Shown piece by piece: positions 50,416-61,702 of a stretch of 64,000 bases of DNA (its first letter is position 1; each line of letters opens with the position of its first letter). The notes below the pieces were generated by a model. It was given only the letters and a program-made list of their open reading frames with translations, was not told where the DNA came from and made no database searches. The stretch spans positions 4,154,001-4,218,000 of the forward strand of contig JAMXSV010000003.1 in the NCBI GenBank assembly GCA_027559495.1, given 5' to 3'. Source of the DNA: Aurifilum marmelostoma. Its lineage: Eukaryota > Ascomycota > Sordariomycetes > Diaporthales > Cryphonectriaceae. Both the position numbers and the translations under genes were made by a program.

Positions 50416-52061
50416 GTTTTGGTTTGTTGTTTCTTTCTGGCCCTTGGAGGAGGTTGAAGGGCGAGCTGGAATTGTTTTTCTTTACAGAGATCTCCCAGTC
50501 TTGGGGAGTAATTTGTACGGAGAGAAATATTAGCTCATTGGTCATGCCCGCTAGTCAAAGTCGAACCCACCTTTATCCGTGGCCTGGAAGGGATTCATGC
50601 CGTCCGCGAGGCATGGGATGCAGGTTGACATGAGAAGGGCGCGTGAATAAAAGAGGCCGGCGGAATCCTTCAGGAATGAGGGTATTTCAGGTCAGTGAGG
50701 CTGGTCAGAACGTCCAGATGACAGTAAGCTTCCGATCCAGAAAGATGCCATGCTTTCAATGGTTCAGGAATGATGCAATGATATATTATTAATCCGTTTA
50801 TAAGAGGGTTGTTCATATATTATTTGTGCAGTTGATTAGAAATACCGGCACCTGGACAGGGCATTTCCACAAAGACATGGACACACGCTGAGATTCCATC
50901 AGATGATCCAGTGTATGACCATCTGTAGGACTGACTTGAAGAGTATTGGATGGAGAGGATAGAAACTCGAGGCGCAACTCCGGTACAGTTGGTCGAGTCA
51001 TGGTGCCGGCCGTTTGTTGAGGCTCAGCTGGTGAATTCTCACCAGGTTGGTCTCGAGTCCGCAGCCTCGATCTCTCTCTATCTCTCTGTCTCTTGTTTGT
51101 TTTCTATTTTTTTTCTCTTTTTCTCTTTCTTTTCTTTTCAGAGTAATATCCTATCTTGAACGAAGAGAATCCAACAGAGACCAAAACAATATATCTGCTT
51201 ACAAATATAGAAGAAAAAGAAAAACAAGGAAAACAATGCTGACATGTTCCGAGGCAAAGAATAAGAATGCTAATCGGCGGCGTCCCAATGGGAGGAGGAC
51301 GACCAAACACTGTCTGGTTTATTAATTTCTGCAGTGGACACCAGACACGTCAGCGCAGTCCTCAAACTTCCCATGTACAGTCCTTGAGTCTCAATAAACT
51401 TCTGCCTTTATATTCTGGTCAAATAATAAAAGCAGCCCTGCAGTCCCAGTATCAACACAGACGATTCCCTCAAAACGGCCTCTAAAACAGGCCACATTGT
51501 GCAAAGTAGTACAGTATGTTGTGCTAACTGATGTTCAAAACAAGCCACTGTTGTACAAACAGCGAAGAGACTGTTCAACACTATAAATGCAACGAGTTCC
51601 CGACTCCTGAGATGGATCTGAGAGAAACAAGAAGGATGACCAAAAACACAAAAGGTATCAGAGGTAAACGTCTTTCATAAAAGTCCAAAGATTGTTGGTA
51701 TTGTGGTAAAATAAGCTCGGAAAGATTCATCACTGCGTCCGTTCCTCTGCTCCTATTAATTTTAAAAAAGAAAAAGAAAAAAAAAAGAAAGCCATCACCC
51801 ATTCGACAGTTGACATTGACTTCATGATTCAATCCAACACGGCCGTAACACTTCTTGCGTTTCAAGATATAATTTTTTTCTTCTTCTTTCTCAATCTCTT
51901 TGGGCCTCTTTCAGCGGGCCATCAAGCCATCCCGACCTCCTTTCTCTCCGCGAAAAATGAAACACACCTCTCCATTCCACCCACCCCCCCCCCCCTCTCC
52001 AACACAAAAGGGTATATAGATAGACACACACACATATACAACACATTCCTCCTCTCCCCGC
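50416..52061. other. Spacer between hydrolase and siderophore transporter
   Basis: 1.65 kb with T/A-rich stretches (51090-51140, 51770-51790). It should hold the hydrolase 5' flank and the transporter 3' UTR. No gene was recognised. Confidence 0.55.
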
Positions 52062-53086
52062 TTAGAAGACCATACCCTTGACCTGGGACAGCTTCTTCAG
52101 GTTCAGGTCCTTGATCATAAACACCCAGATGAAGCACAGGGCCATGACGCCGGTGCCGGCGGCCAGCATCCTGGTCTGGGCGTAGCCGTAGGCGTGCTGG
52201 ATGGCCAGGCGGGTCTCGCTGCCGACGGGGTAGCTGAGCTGGGTGTCGAGGTCCTCGTAGATCATGTCGAAGTTGTCCATGGCGGAGGCGGGGAGGTACC
52301 ACTCGAGGGCGTTGGGGAAGGTGTTTGTCCAGATGGCGCCCGAGATGGCGGCGCCCAGGGCGTCGCCGATGGTGCCGATGACGTACAGCAGGGCGAGGGC
52401 GGCGGCGACGTGCTGGTGGTCGACGGCGGCCAGCACGGCGACCTGCTGCACGATGATGAAGACGGAGCCGCCGATGGAGATGAAGACCTGGCACATGACC
52501 TGGTAGCCGACGGACTGGTTGGGCCGGCGGAAGTAGATCATCAGGCCCTGGGCAAAGATGTACAGGGGCACGGCGATGTACAGCAGCCAGCGGAAGCGGC
52601 CGGTGCGGCGCATCAGCCAGCCCACGCCGAAGAGGAGCACGCCCGACACGACGTTGAAGGTGTTGTTGATGTAGCCCGCCTCGGCCAGGCTGACGTCGTT
52701 GACGACCTGCAGGTACGAGGTGAAGTAGTTGTCCCAGCAGTAGTAGGCGATCTGGTAGGTGGCGTCGAGCAGGCAGGCGCCCATGACGGTGCGGTCCAGG
52801 AGGAAGTGGTAGCTGAGCAGCGGCACGGGGGCCACCCACGTCTCGAAGGCGGCAAACGAGAGGAGCAGGCAGAAGCCGAGGACCAGCATGGCGATGATGT
52901 AGCCCGTGGCCCAGCCGTTGGGGGCCGAGTCGGCGATGTCGAAGGGGAGGAGGAAGAGCACGAGGCCGACCGAGAAGAGAAAGACGCCAAAGACTGGAGG
53001 GGGAACAACCCGGTTTGGTTAGTTATCTGCGCTTCTTATTCTTTCTCTCTTTGAGAGTTGAGTTGATGATAAAGAGACAGCATATG

Positions 53087-53124
<38 letters not shown>

Positions 53125-53519
53125 CACTGTCAAAGTCCACAATGTAGTGCCAGGTGCTCTCCAGATAGGTCCGGCCGCTGCTGTGCTCGACATAGTTGCC
53201 CAGCTTCTTGGCCTTCTTGATGTTGGCCTTGAGGATGAAGAAGAGCGGGGCGGCGACGATGGGGAAGACGATGGCGAAGCAGCCGAAGCCCCAGCGCCAG
53301 CTGATGTTGTAGTAGAAGCCCTCGGAGGCCTTGGAGCCGGCAAAGGCGGTGATGATGTAGGGGGACGAGGTGAAGGCGTAGGCCAGGCCTCGGTTCTTGA
53401 GCTTGGAGGCGTCGGCCGTCACCACGTCCACGCAGAAGGTCATGCCACCGAAGCCGATGGTGTAGAAGACCTATTGTGTGTGTGCAGACCGTTAGTATCC
53501 CTTTTTTTTCTTTGGATCT

Positions 53520-53560
<41 letters not shown>

Positions 53561-53932
53561 AAAGAGACTGCATCACTTCCAGTGCCGTCATCAACTTACA
53601 TATGCAGCGCAAAAGGTCGGCAGGTTCTCGCTGGCCGCCATCAGGATCAGGCCCAGGGTAGCAAAGCAGGTCATGGTGGCGAAGCCCTCGGCACGGCCCC
53701 AGACGTCCAGAATCTTGGACAGGGGCACGTAGATGGCGGCCGACATGGCATCGGCCACGACGTAGATGACGTTGAGCAGCGAGTGCGTCTCCCAGGCACT
53801 CGTCGCGTACGGGAGCAGGTTGCCCAGGATGCTGGACTGCATCGCGTTGACAAAGTAGAGGAGGAAGATGCTAGATTTGGGGGGTGGTGACTTGTTAGTC
53901 TTCTAAAAAAAAAAATAAAAAAAGTAACACGT

Positions 53933-53966
<34 letters not shown>

Positions 53967-54247
53967 GCATCCGGGAATCGGGGCATTTTTCTTGATCATA
54001 TGGAATTCCTTCACATCATGACTGGTGACGGCGGCTGCTGGGGACAATAGAGACAACTGGGAACATACTTGAGGAACACGAGGATCAGCGAGACCCGGGT
54101 CCAGCTCAGGGTCGCGGCCTCGACATCCTGAACACCACGCTGGTCGCTCTCGTTGGGGAGCTCGTGCTGCCGGTCGACGCTCTCGTCGCTGGGCATGACA
54201 TCGTCGGTGGCCTGAGCCCTCTTGTCGATCACCTCTGGGGAAGACAT
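52062..54247 (-). CDS. Siderophore iron transporter, MFS (MirB/Sit1-like)
   Basis: Exons 54247-54069, 53870-53600, 53470-53128 and 52993-52062 give 574 residues. After a hydrophilic N-terminus come about 14 membrane helices, starting RVSLILVFLNIFLLYFVNAMQSS. Siderophore-transporter features include LGNLLPYATSAWETHSLLNVIYVV, SKILDVWGRAEGF (MFS motif A position), and the long loop with DNYFTSYLQVVNDVSLAEAGYI. The family imports ferric siderophores at the plasma membrane. Its place beside sidF/sidH-like genes supports transport of a fusarinine-type siderophore. All three introns hold simple repeats: a CA tract in intron 1, AG/AC tracts in intron 2, and an about 33-bp A/T run right after the donor of intron 3. 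Confidence 0.92.
53087..53121. repeat. Long A/T homopolymer in transporter intron 3
   Basis: About 33 consecutive A on the + strand, T on the transcript strand, beginning directly after the GTGAGG donor. Length is likely variable and its base-calling uncertain. Confidence 0.85.
53530..53562. repeat. AG/AC dinucleotide repeat in transporter intron 2
   Basis: A CT run followed by a CA run on the + strand, lying within the intron between exons 2 and 3 of the MFS gene. Confidence 0.85.
53931..53963. repeat. CA dinucleotide repeat in transporter intron 1
   Basis: About 15 CA units inside the intron between exons 1 and 2 of the MFS gene. Confidence 0.85.
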
Positions 54248-55340
54248 GGCGACAGAAGTATGCTTGGATGAGAACCGGGCCCCCCTTTTTCTTCTTCTTC
54301 TTTTTTCCTTTGAGCGCTGTTGACAAAGCAAAGTCCCGTGCCTGATGTTGTTGTGTTGTCGGATAGGACAAGTGAGTGAGTGACACACAACACTTTTTGG
54401 GGTGCGTGCACGGAGATTGTGGAGGAGGAGGAGGAGGAGGAGGAGATGAATCTGATATAATAATATACACACCGTCTGGTGGTGGTGGTGGTGGTGGTGG
54501 TGGTCGTGGTATATGGGAAACGGACGGAGATCAGGCCAGGCAACGAACGAATCAAAGTCCTGGGCCACTGTAGATCAGAAATTTTAACCTCGTTTCCCCC
54601 CAAAGGCAAAGAAAGAGCCAAGGCTAAAACAGATATACTGTACAGTACCGTGCGTGCAGATTGAGCAAGGGCCGCGTCGGGGGTACTTGTAGTAGGGAAG
54701 GACATGGATGGTCTGGGTTCCCACGGCCCCGGTGGAGGACACTATTGTTACCCTCCTCTCTGATCATGGTCCTTTCATTGGACCTTCTCCGACGTCGGAT
54801 CCGAAAGGTGATGACCTGGAATGGCCCTTTTTGCCTCTTCTCTTCTGTGAACGGTAATCGAGACCGTGGATGGGAACAGTTTCGTCCGCCTATGGAGTCT
54901 GCTTGCGTTGCTCTCCTATAGCTGGCCGGCCCCCCTTCCCCCCCCCTCCTCCTGCTTCGCATCTATATGCCGAGACAATACTTTTTTTTTTTGACAAGGT
55001 AACATCCCATAATTAGTATCATGCACACACGCAGACGGCACGCGCATACACATACGCATTACCTCTCTCTTGTGCCTCTTTTTTTTTTTCTTCTTTTTTT
55101 TCCCTCTCTTCAAATTGGTTATTATTTCATGACCGGATTGGGCAGATAATGGGCTCGGGATTACCTGTTGTAGAACCATGCCGAGCCCAGTTTTTGTTTT
55201 GTCTTATTCACCTTACAAAATCAGCATGATCTGACTCTTGTTGGACGGCATATAACTTCCGATCGAGCTGGGTTGTGTAATTAGTCTGCTTCCTGGGCCA
55301 AGGGAGACCAACTCTATGATACAATAGGCTTGCGTATGTG

Positions 55341-55376
<36 letters not shown>

Positions 55377-55575
55377 GCGGATCTCGACAAAGTGATCAGA
55401 GTGGCTGTCGTCTGTTGTGAGTGCCACTCTTTTTTTTTTTCTTTCTTCTTTTTTCCCCCTCTCTTCTGTTCACATGTTCTGTTCTTCCTTTTGATAGGCA
55501 CGCATGCACGTAATCCAGGTCGATCTAGCCCCCGAACCCAAGAGTCTAGAGGTGTGTGGTAGATCCCCTCTCCTC

Positions 55576-55600
55576 CTGACCTGACCTGACCTGACCTGAT
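55576..55600. repeat. CTGAC pentanucleotide tandem
   Basis: Four CTGAC units and one CTGAT in direct tandem in the spacer upstream of the siderophore transporter. Function unknown, probably a microsatellite. Confidence 0.8.
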
Positions 55601-55694
55601 TTTTTTGATTTTTTTTTTTCTTTTTCTTTCTTCTCTCGCCCTTCTCCTCTTTCGGCTCCCGCGTGGCGCAATGCCTGAGTGGAAGGTGCTAATC

Positions 55695-55703
55695 TTATCA
55701 GAT
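55695..55703 (-). promoter_or_regulatory. Iron-responsive GATA (SreA-type) site
   Basis: TTATCAGAT on +, that is ATCTGATAA on -, an exact match to ATCWGATAA, the consensus known for SreA/Fep1-type repressors of siderophore genes. It lies 1.45 kb upstream of the MFS transporter start. Binding is inferred. Confidence 0.55.
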
Positions 55704-56416
55704 CCGGTGCGTGTGGAGCCCCCCCCCCTCTCCCCTCCCCCTCCTCTCCTCCGAGCACGACACAGTATCACGGGCCTAAGAAGGGGCCACCCCCAAAGTC
55801 GAGACGGACCAATCTGGAGTGGGATGAAGACGACAAATCGGTGTTTGTCGGCGTGTTTTTGTGAGTGTGTGTGTGTGTGGGAACGGACGACACGACTCCT
55901 CCACCCTCCCACCCCATTCCCACCGAGTTCCAATCACGGACTATTTAGACATGTCTGTTCGTAATCCTGATTCCATCGCGACGGAACCTCTTTTCTTTTT
56001 TGGGGGGGGGGGGGGGGGGAGAAGAGAAGAGGCCACATGGACGGAATCGCCCCGAGAAACGCCGACAACCCTGTCCAGACCTGCAGAGTTTTCCGCCCAG
56101 GGTGGAGAAGATGAAGAAAAAAAAGAGGAAGAGGGTTGATGGTAGACAAGAGTGTGATGCCCACACAGTGTCCCGCTGCAAAGAATTGGGAAGAGGGGGT
56201 GTGTGGTGGGAGGGAGGACGAAGGGGAAGCGCCTACGCTACTGGCCTGCTAAAACATTCTCTCCCTCCAAGAGGAATTTTTGCTACATATTCCGATTCTA
56301 TATGGGCTTGGGAACCTTGTGTTGAGTAGCAGACACACTAACCAGCCAACCAAACCTCACTAGCCAGCTGCTAAAAGGTATCATACATATCCTGTTGGGT
56401 GGGCGGTGGTAGCGCC

Positions 56417-56425
56417 ATCAGATAA
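56417..56425 (+). promoter_or_regulatory. Iron-responsive GATA (SreA-type) site
   Basis: ATCAGATAA, exact match to ATCWGATAA. Only 55 bp from the next site (56481), forming a pair of sites in opposite orientation, as often needed for stable GATA-factor binding. Confidence 0.6.
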
Positions 56426-56480
56426 TTGTCGTCTTCCCATCTTTTTTTCCCTCTAAACCAACCCCAAGTGGGCACGGAAA

Positions 56481-56489
56481 TTATCAGAT
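56481..56489 (-). promoter_or_regulatory. Iron-responsive GATA (SreA-type) site
   Basis: TTATCAGAT on +, reading ATCTGATAA on -; the partner of the site at 56417. Both are in the large spacer between the MFS and SidF-like genes. Confidence 0.6.
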
Positions 56490-57857
56490 CCTTTTCTAAC
56501 CGAGGGTTGGTGTCTGGATTTGGGTGGGACCTCCGAGGACTAGGCTCAGAGGCTAACAAGTGTGTGTGTGTGTGTGGGTGTGTGTGTAGGTGAGGTGGTG
56601 GGCGGGGACTGTTTCCTTTTTTTTTTTTTTTTCCTCTCTCTTTTTCTCTTGTCGGGTGTGTGTCTGTGTGTTTTCAGATAATTGCATAAACGCCACGATT
56701 CCTCACAGTGTCCAAGAAACAATAACAAGTTGAAGTTTGTGTGTGTAATGTGGACACTGAAACAAAAAAAAAAAAAATTAAAATTCAAAATTAAAACGAC
56801 GTTACATATTACGTGGTGGGAAATACCAATACGAAGACAATATTCTCCATATTCTTCTATACAAAAGAGTTATTATCCCATTCTTTCAATCAAATGATGT
56901 CCCATGTATACTCCATACGGCACAGCCAACATCTCAACAACCTGAAAAAGGGAATCCAAACCTCTACGGCCCCGCTCGACGGATCCACGCACATCAATAG
57001 AACAAGAAAAAAACCAACCAAGCCATCTCTAATGCAGCAGAGAAGTGTTGCTGTATATACCTACCTCATGTACCGTGATGATCTCCCGGCTCTCGCCACA
57101 CAACCCGCCAGCTGCACCGTAGATCCTTCATCCCATCTCCTCGGGTCCAGACCTGCATGAGGCTGGGCCTGTCTGCCGCCCTCTCTTTTCTTTTCCCACC
57201 CCGTAGACATGATTGATGCACGCACACAGGGTTATTGGCTCAGCTTTTCCTGCCCTTGCCTGGCGGGGTGTAAGAGTGTGTGTGTACCAAGGTATTGTGG
57301 CACCACCACGCAACCAACCAGAAAAGAAAGAAAGAATGAATGAAGAAGAAGAAGAACAAGAACAAGAAGAGACGACCTTCCAACTGTGGCAAGTCTAACC
57401 CCCACGGACCTATATCAGCCAAGCGGCTTGGCGTATCACTTTCACGTAAATCGAAAGGGTCAGCTGTTGGGCAATATTTAACGGAGGAGGTGGAGGGGGA
57501 GAGGGAGAAGGGGGGGGGGGGGAGTTGGTGTCTCATACTGTGGAATAAGGGGAGAGGGATATTGTAGGCTTGTTTGTGATGATGTGCTTGGTCAGTTGCC
57601 ACAGTCGTACGCGTGCACTTTGCTTTTTTTTTCTTTCTTTTTGTTTGCTTGCGCGTTATATCCGCGCATAGGGCGGCGGGTCGCATATTCAATACTGTAT
57701 GCACTGCTACTCTTGGGTACCTTTGTGTGTAGCACGTCTGCACGTCTGCATGTGCATTTGCATGTGCATGGTCTGCCTCGTTCCGGATGCAACTGTTTCT
57801 CGTACATTTGTTCCTTTACTTTTCACATCATATATACACCCATACATTTTCCATGTA

Positions 57858-57906
57858 TACACACACACACACACACACACATAAACACACAGACACACAC
57901 ACACAC
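57858..57906. repeat. CA dinucleotide repeat
   Basis: Imperfect (CA)n of about 45 bp just right of centre in the transporter-SidF spacer, close to the 3' end of the SidF-like gene. Confidence 0.85.
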
Positions 57907-58002
57907 ACTTGCACCAGACCTGCAAGGCTGAGCTGGCCTGTTTCTGTCTTCATGTCCCCCCTTCATTCAAAGCAATCCTCCCAAAACAATCCAACTCTCG
58001 CC

Positions 58003-59468
58003 CTAAAGTTTGGCATTCCAGGCCGCCCGGTCCGCAGACTCGAGCGGTCTCTCCCGCCCGTCCCAGAACAGAGGGCACAGCTGGAACCACTTCTCCCTGC
58101 TGCACACCGAGTGCACCGACCGCTTGTGCGCAAAGTCGACGTACTTGCCGATGGTGAGGCCCTGCGCGTTCTCGTAGGACAGGATGATGGCCCCCGCCGC
58201 CTTGGGCTCGCCCACCACGTTCACCGTGCGCGGGTCGTCCAGGAAGCAGTAGTGGATGCAGCTCGAGTACCACGCGTTGACGCGCACCGCGCCGCGGAAC
58301 GATGCGTCGCCGACCAGGGAGTGGCGGCCCCGGTCGTAGTCGCCTGCGTCGTAGTGGGCGCCATAGTGGTCCTCCTAGACAAGAGCCACGGATTTGATAT
58401 CCTCTGTGTCAGCCTCGATGTAGTAGTCCAGCATAGATAAAAATTCCTGAGGATTGGAGGATAAAGTGTGAGAGAGGGGACGCCAGGACTCACCTTTGCC
58501 CAGTAGAGCTCATAATAGGCAAACCGCGTCTCGTCGAAGCGGCCAAACAGGCACAGCACGTGCGGGTCAAAGTGCAGCTTGCGCAGGTACTCCCTGTGCT
58601 GGTCCAGCGTGCCCGTCTCGTTCCAGCCCTTGGCCACGCGCGGGTCGTTCTGCCACGTGTTGAAGAGCTTCAGGTGCTCCTGGTCCTGCCAGTCCACCAC
58701 CTCGAGCGAGAAGTGCGCCTCGATCTCGGGGATCCAGCGGCTGTACACGGTCGACCCCGGGTGCGGCTTGGGCCTGCGCACAGGGTGCCGCGTGTACACG
58801 GGCTCGTCGGGGAACTTGTTGGTGATGGTGTAGTTCTCAGGCATGAGCGGGTACTGCGCCAGCGACTTGCGCAGGGGGCCGTCTGTGCCGTCGCCCGCCA
58901 CCCAGATGGGCCTCGGGCCCGTGGGCGAGGCGGCGCCCTGCCAGAACGAGCTCCGCAGCACCAGCAGCTCGCCCTCCCCCGGCTGCGGGTCCGCCCTGTC
59001 CTTGGCCAGCCTGGGCTTCGGGTGCTCGACGGCCAGCCCGGTGCAGAGCAGCTCGTCCCGGAGGAGGTCCCTGCCCTCGCCGGCCAGGGTCAGCCTGAAG
59101 TACTCATTGGCCGGGTATGCGAGGTAGATGGCGTGCACAACGTTCCAGATCTGGTCCAGCGAGGGCGGGCTGGCGCCGGTCCACTGGAAGACGGTCGAGG
59201 GGGCGCGGCGTGCTCTTGCGAAGGGGTTGTTCTCTGCAACGGGCGGGCACTCGTTCTCGCTGGGGTATCTGAGGTCGAGGAAGGAGAGCGCATCTGAGTG
59301 AAGCGGCTGTGGCAGTGCGCGCCCCTTTGCCGGCTGGTCATCCAGCTTCAAGGTGAGCCTGGGCGGTGTTGAGTCCTCGACCTTGTGCACTCGGTATGTC
59401 GTCAGGAATGGGTAGGGGAGTTTGACCAGGGGATAAGTGCCCTTTGACGATGCCGTGTTGGGCGCCAT
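58003..59468 (-). CDS. sidF: Hydroxyornithine acyltransferase of siderophore synthesis (SidF-like)
   Basis: Exons 59468-58494 and 58374-58003, phase 0 (donor GTGAGT, acceptor GTCTAG), give 448 residues. The C-terminal half (from about residue 250) is the IucB/AlcB-type acetyltransferase domain: [59 protein letters not shown] across the splice, then VNAWYSSCIHYCFLDDPRT and ENAQGLTIGKYVDFAHKRSV. In Aspergillus SidF transfers anhydromevalonyl from CoA to N5-hydroxyornithine for fusarinine C. The protein ends AKL, a peroxisomal PTS1-type tripeptide, in line with the known peroxisomal location of SidF. The start ATG follows an in-frame TTG that is not used here. A SidL-type acetylase is the less likely alternative given the neighbours. 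Confidence 0.92.
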
Positions 59469-60286
59469 TGTGAGATGCAATTTCTTTGATGGTAAGTGGC
59501 CCGTAGGGTAAGAATTGGAGGAGAGAGTGAGTGTGTGTGTATGTATGAGAGAGGCTATTCCAGACCGTGCAACAATAATGTGTACAACCGTCTATTGTCA
59601 GCTCCAAGAAGAAGAAAAAAAAAAAAAAAAAAAAAAAAAAGAGTCGCCTGTCGATGCGGTCATCGGCACAAGAATACTGACTATACCATAGTACAGAGAA
59701 TCTGTACTCCGATCCGGGGTTCCTAGGGTGTGCATGTGCATACCGTAGTAGTAGGATGTGGCCATGACGGTGTGGCATTGCATGAGCCAGTGCAGGTACC
59801 CAAGTAGACTGTGCAGGTTTCCTACTGTATGGCCCTGTTGGGGTACATACAAGTAGACATCAAGTACGTAGACCCACACATAGCCGTAGTAGGGATTTGG
59901 CCCCTATTCCAGATGGTGCGAGGATGGGGCCCTGTTTGTCATGATGCGATCCCGGGCCTGGGAGGTAAAAAAAACGAGCAAGCAAGCCCATGGTTACTAG
60001 GTGTTAAGTTTTCGTGGCACAGAGCGAGCATACGCGGATGTCGTCCTGTAGTGTGGCTTTGGTGAGCAGTGGTGACCTGCACAGTACTACTTATACATGT
60101 TAAGTACATATACAGGGACCTGAACAAGTACATAGTAGTAGTATGTGTGCTTTCTCCCAAGATGCAGAGGAGTGGAAGAAGTTGACTGACCTGTGAGGCT
60201 CGACCTGTACTGACAGAAAACACTCGGTACCAACCAGATAATACTGCCTCTCACAAAGGATAGACAGGCACACAGATCTGCCCACC
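59469..60286. promoter_or_regulatory. Divergent promoter of SidF-like and SidH-like genes
   Basis: 818 bp between head-to-head siderophore genes, with an about 32-bp A run (59609-59640). A GATAA core within CCAGATAA lies at about 60233-60240, near the SidH-like start, matching the iron-GATA consensus only in part. Coregulation is inferred. Confidence 0.55.
59609..59640. repeat. A homopolymer in siderophore promoter
   Basis: About 32 A on the + strand, interrupted by single G bases at its left end, inside the SidF/SidH divergent promoter. Confidence 0.85.
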
Positions 60287-61275
60287 ATGTCCGCCCCCCT
60301 ACGCTCAAGACGGCTCGAGTTTGAGCATTTCAAGGTTACTTTCCCACAAGATCAGGTCGTGCAGGTCACGCTGAACAGGCCGCAGAAGCTCAACTGTGTC
60401 GACAAGGCCACCAGCCGGGAGATTGCAGAGGTCTGGGAGGCCTTTGACCAAGATGACAGCCTCCTGGTGGGAATCATTACGGGGTTCGGGAGGGCCTTTT
60501 GCACGGGAGCCGACCTGCAAGGTGAGTGGGCAGCTAGCTGTTCTTTCTCTCCTTCTCTCTTCTTCTTCTTCTTCTTCTTCTTCTTCTTCACTCGAACAAT
60601 CAGAAAGGCTGACGACAGGGGGGGGGGGGGGTTGATCGGACGACAGAGTGGAACGAGATGAACAAGAAGGGAGTGGTCAACGACATGAGCGCGCCAGGGC
60701 TCGCGGGGCTGCCACGGCGGGCGGGAAAGAAGCCGATCATCGCAGCAGTCAACGGCATCTGCATGGGCGGGGGCTTCGAGATGGTGGCCAACTGCGACCT
60801 GGTGGTGGCGTCGTCGACGGCCGTCTTCTCCCTGCCCGAGGCAAAGAGAGGCATCGTGGCCGTGGCAGGGTGCCTGCCGCGCCTGGCCCGCACCATCGGC
60901 CTGCAGAGGACCATGCAGCTGGCCCTGACCGGCAGGAACGTGGACGCCAAGACGCTGCACGAGTGGGGGCTTATCTCTGAGGTGGTGGATACCAGCGGCC
61001 AGAGTGAAGAAGGTGGTGGTAGTAGCGGTGGTGGTGGTGTCGTGGAGGCCGCGCTGCGGTGGGCAGGGGACATCTGCAAGAACAGCCCAGATGCCGTGAT
61101 CGTGGGGCGCACGGGGATACGGATGGCCTGGGACATGGGCAGCGTCGAGGATGCCGTGACGGCCCTGGCAGACGAGTGGTACCCTCGCCTGGTCAGCGGT
61201 CCCAATTTTGCCGAGGGGATCAAGGCGTTTACGGAGGAGAAGAGACCGCCGAGGTGGGTGAGATCGAAGCTGTGA
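60287..61275 (+). CDS. sidH: Enoyl-CoA hydratase of siderophore synthesis (SidH-like)
   Basis: Exons 60287-60521 and 60647-61275 (donor GTGAGT, acceptor GACAG, phase 1) give 287 residues of the crotonase family. The oxyanion-hole segments are TGFGRAFCTGADLQ and GICMGGGFEMVANCDLVV. SidH dehydrates mevalonyl-CoA to anhydromevalonyl-CoA, the donor used by SidF, with which it is divergent. The C-terminus is SKL, a canonical PTS1, so import into peroxisomes is expected. A low-complexity Gly/Ser insert (GQSEEGGGSSGGGG, about residues 185-200) is unusual for the family. The intron contains a CTT run and a G run, both repeat-prone. Confidence 0.93.
60555..60632. repeat. CTT and poly-G repeats in SidH intron
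   Basis: A run of TTC/CTT units (about 60557-60590) and a G run of about 13 (60618-60631) within the intron. Confidence 0.8.
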
Positions 61276-61693
61276 CCTGGTCGTGTGATTTGCTGGACAG
61301 AGAGTCAGTCAGTGATGGTACTATGAGAGAGGGGGGGGGGGAGGTGTGGGCACGGTAGCCCGCGGAGCGTGGGAGAGGGTGGGAGGAGGACGAGAAGGAG
61401 GAGGAGGTTCAGGGAAGAAGAGGGCAGGGAAATATGCACACTGTGCTCTGTACTGTACCTTCTCTCTCTCTCTCTCTCTCTAGCCCCTCTTAAACAAGCT
61501 TTTCGGTCTAACCCTTAGCATCGGGGTCTACCGGGCTGGGCTGAGGGTATCTCCACGGCCTCTGTCCGCACAATGTTACATGGTGTTGAGGATTATGGGT
61601 CGATTTTAGTCATCGCTCCGTGGGAAGCAGGGGCGACCCCCAACAAGACCTCGGTCCGGGCAGCAGCGGCAAAAACTCTGTTGTCATCTAATC

Positions 61694-61702
61694 TTATCTG
61701 AT
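61694..61702 (-). promoter_or_regulatory. Iron-responsive GATA (SreA-type) site
   Basis: TTATCTGAT on +, reading ATCAGATAA on -; exact match to ATCWGATAA. It lies about 1.16 kb upstream of the ABC transporter start and is the only exact site right of sidH in the window. Confidence 0.6.

Larger units (their letters stand above)
54248..58002. other. Siderophore transporter upstream region; microsatellite-rich, no gene recognised
   Basis: 3.75 kb between the MFS start and the SidF-like 3' end. It holds a GGA run (54420-54444), a TGG run (54477-54503), a TG run (55340-55376), four to five CTGAC units (55576-55600), a G run (about 56002-56018), a CA run (57858-57906) and others. Three exact iron-GATA consensus sites lie within (listed separately). 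The left end must contain the transporter promoter. Open frames are low-complexity artefacts. Confidence 0.65.
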
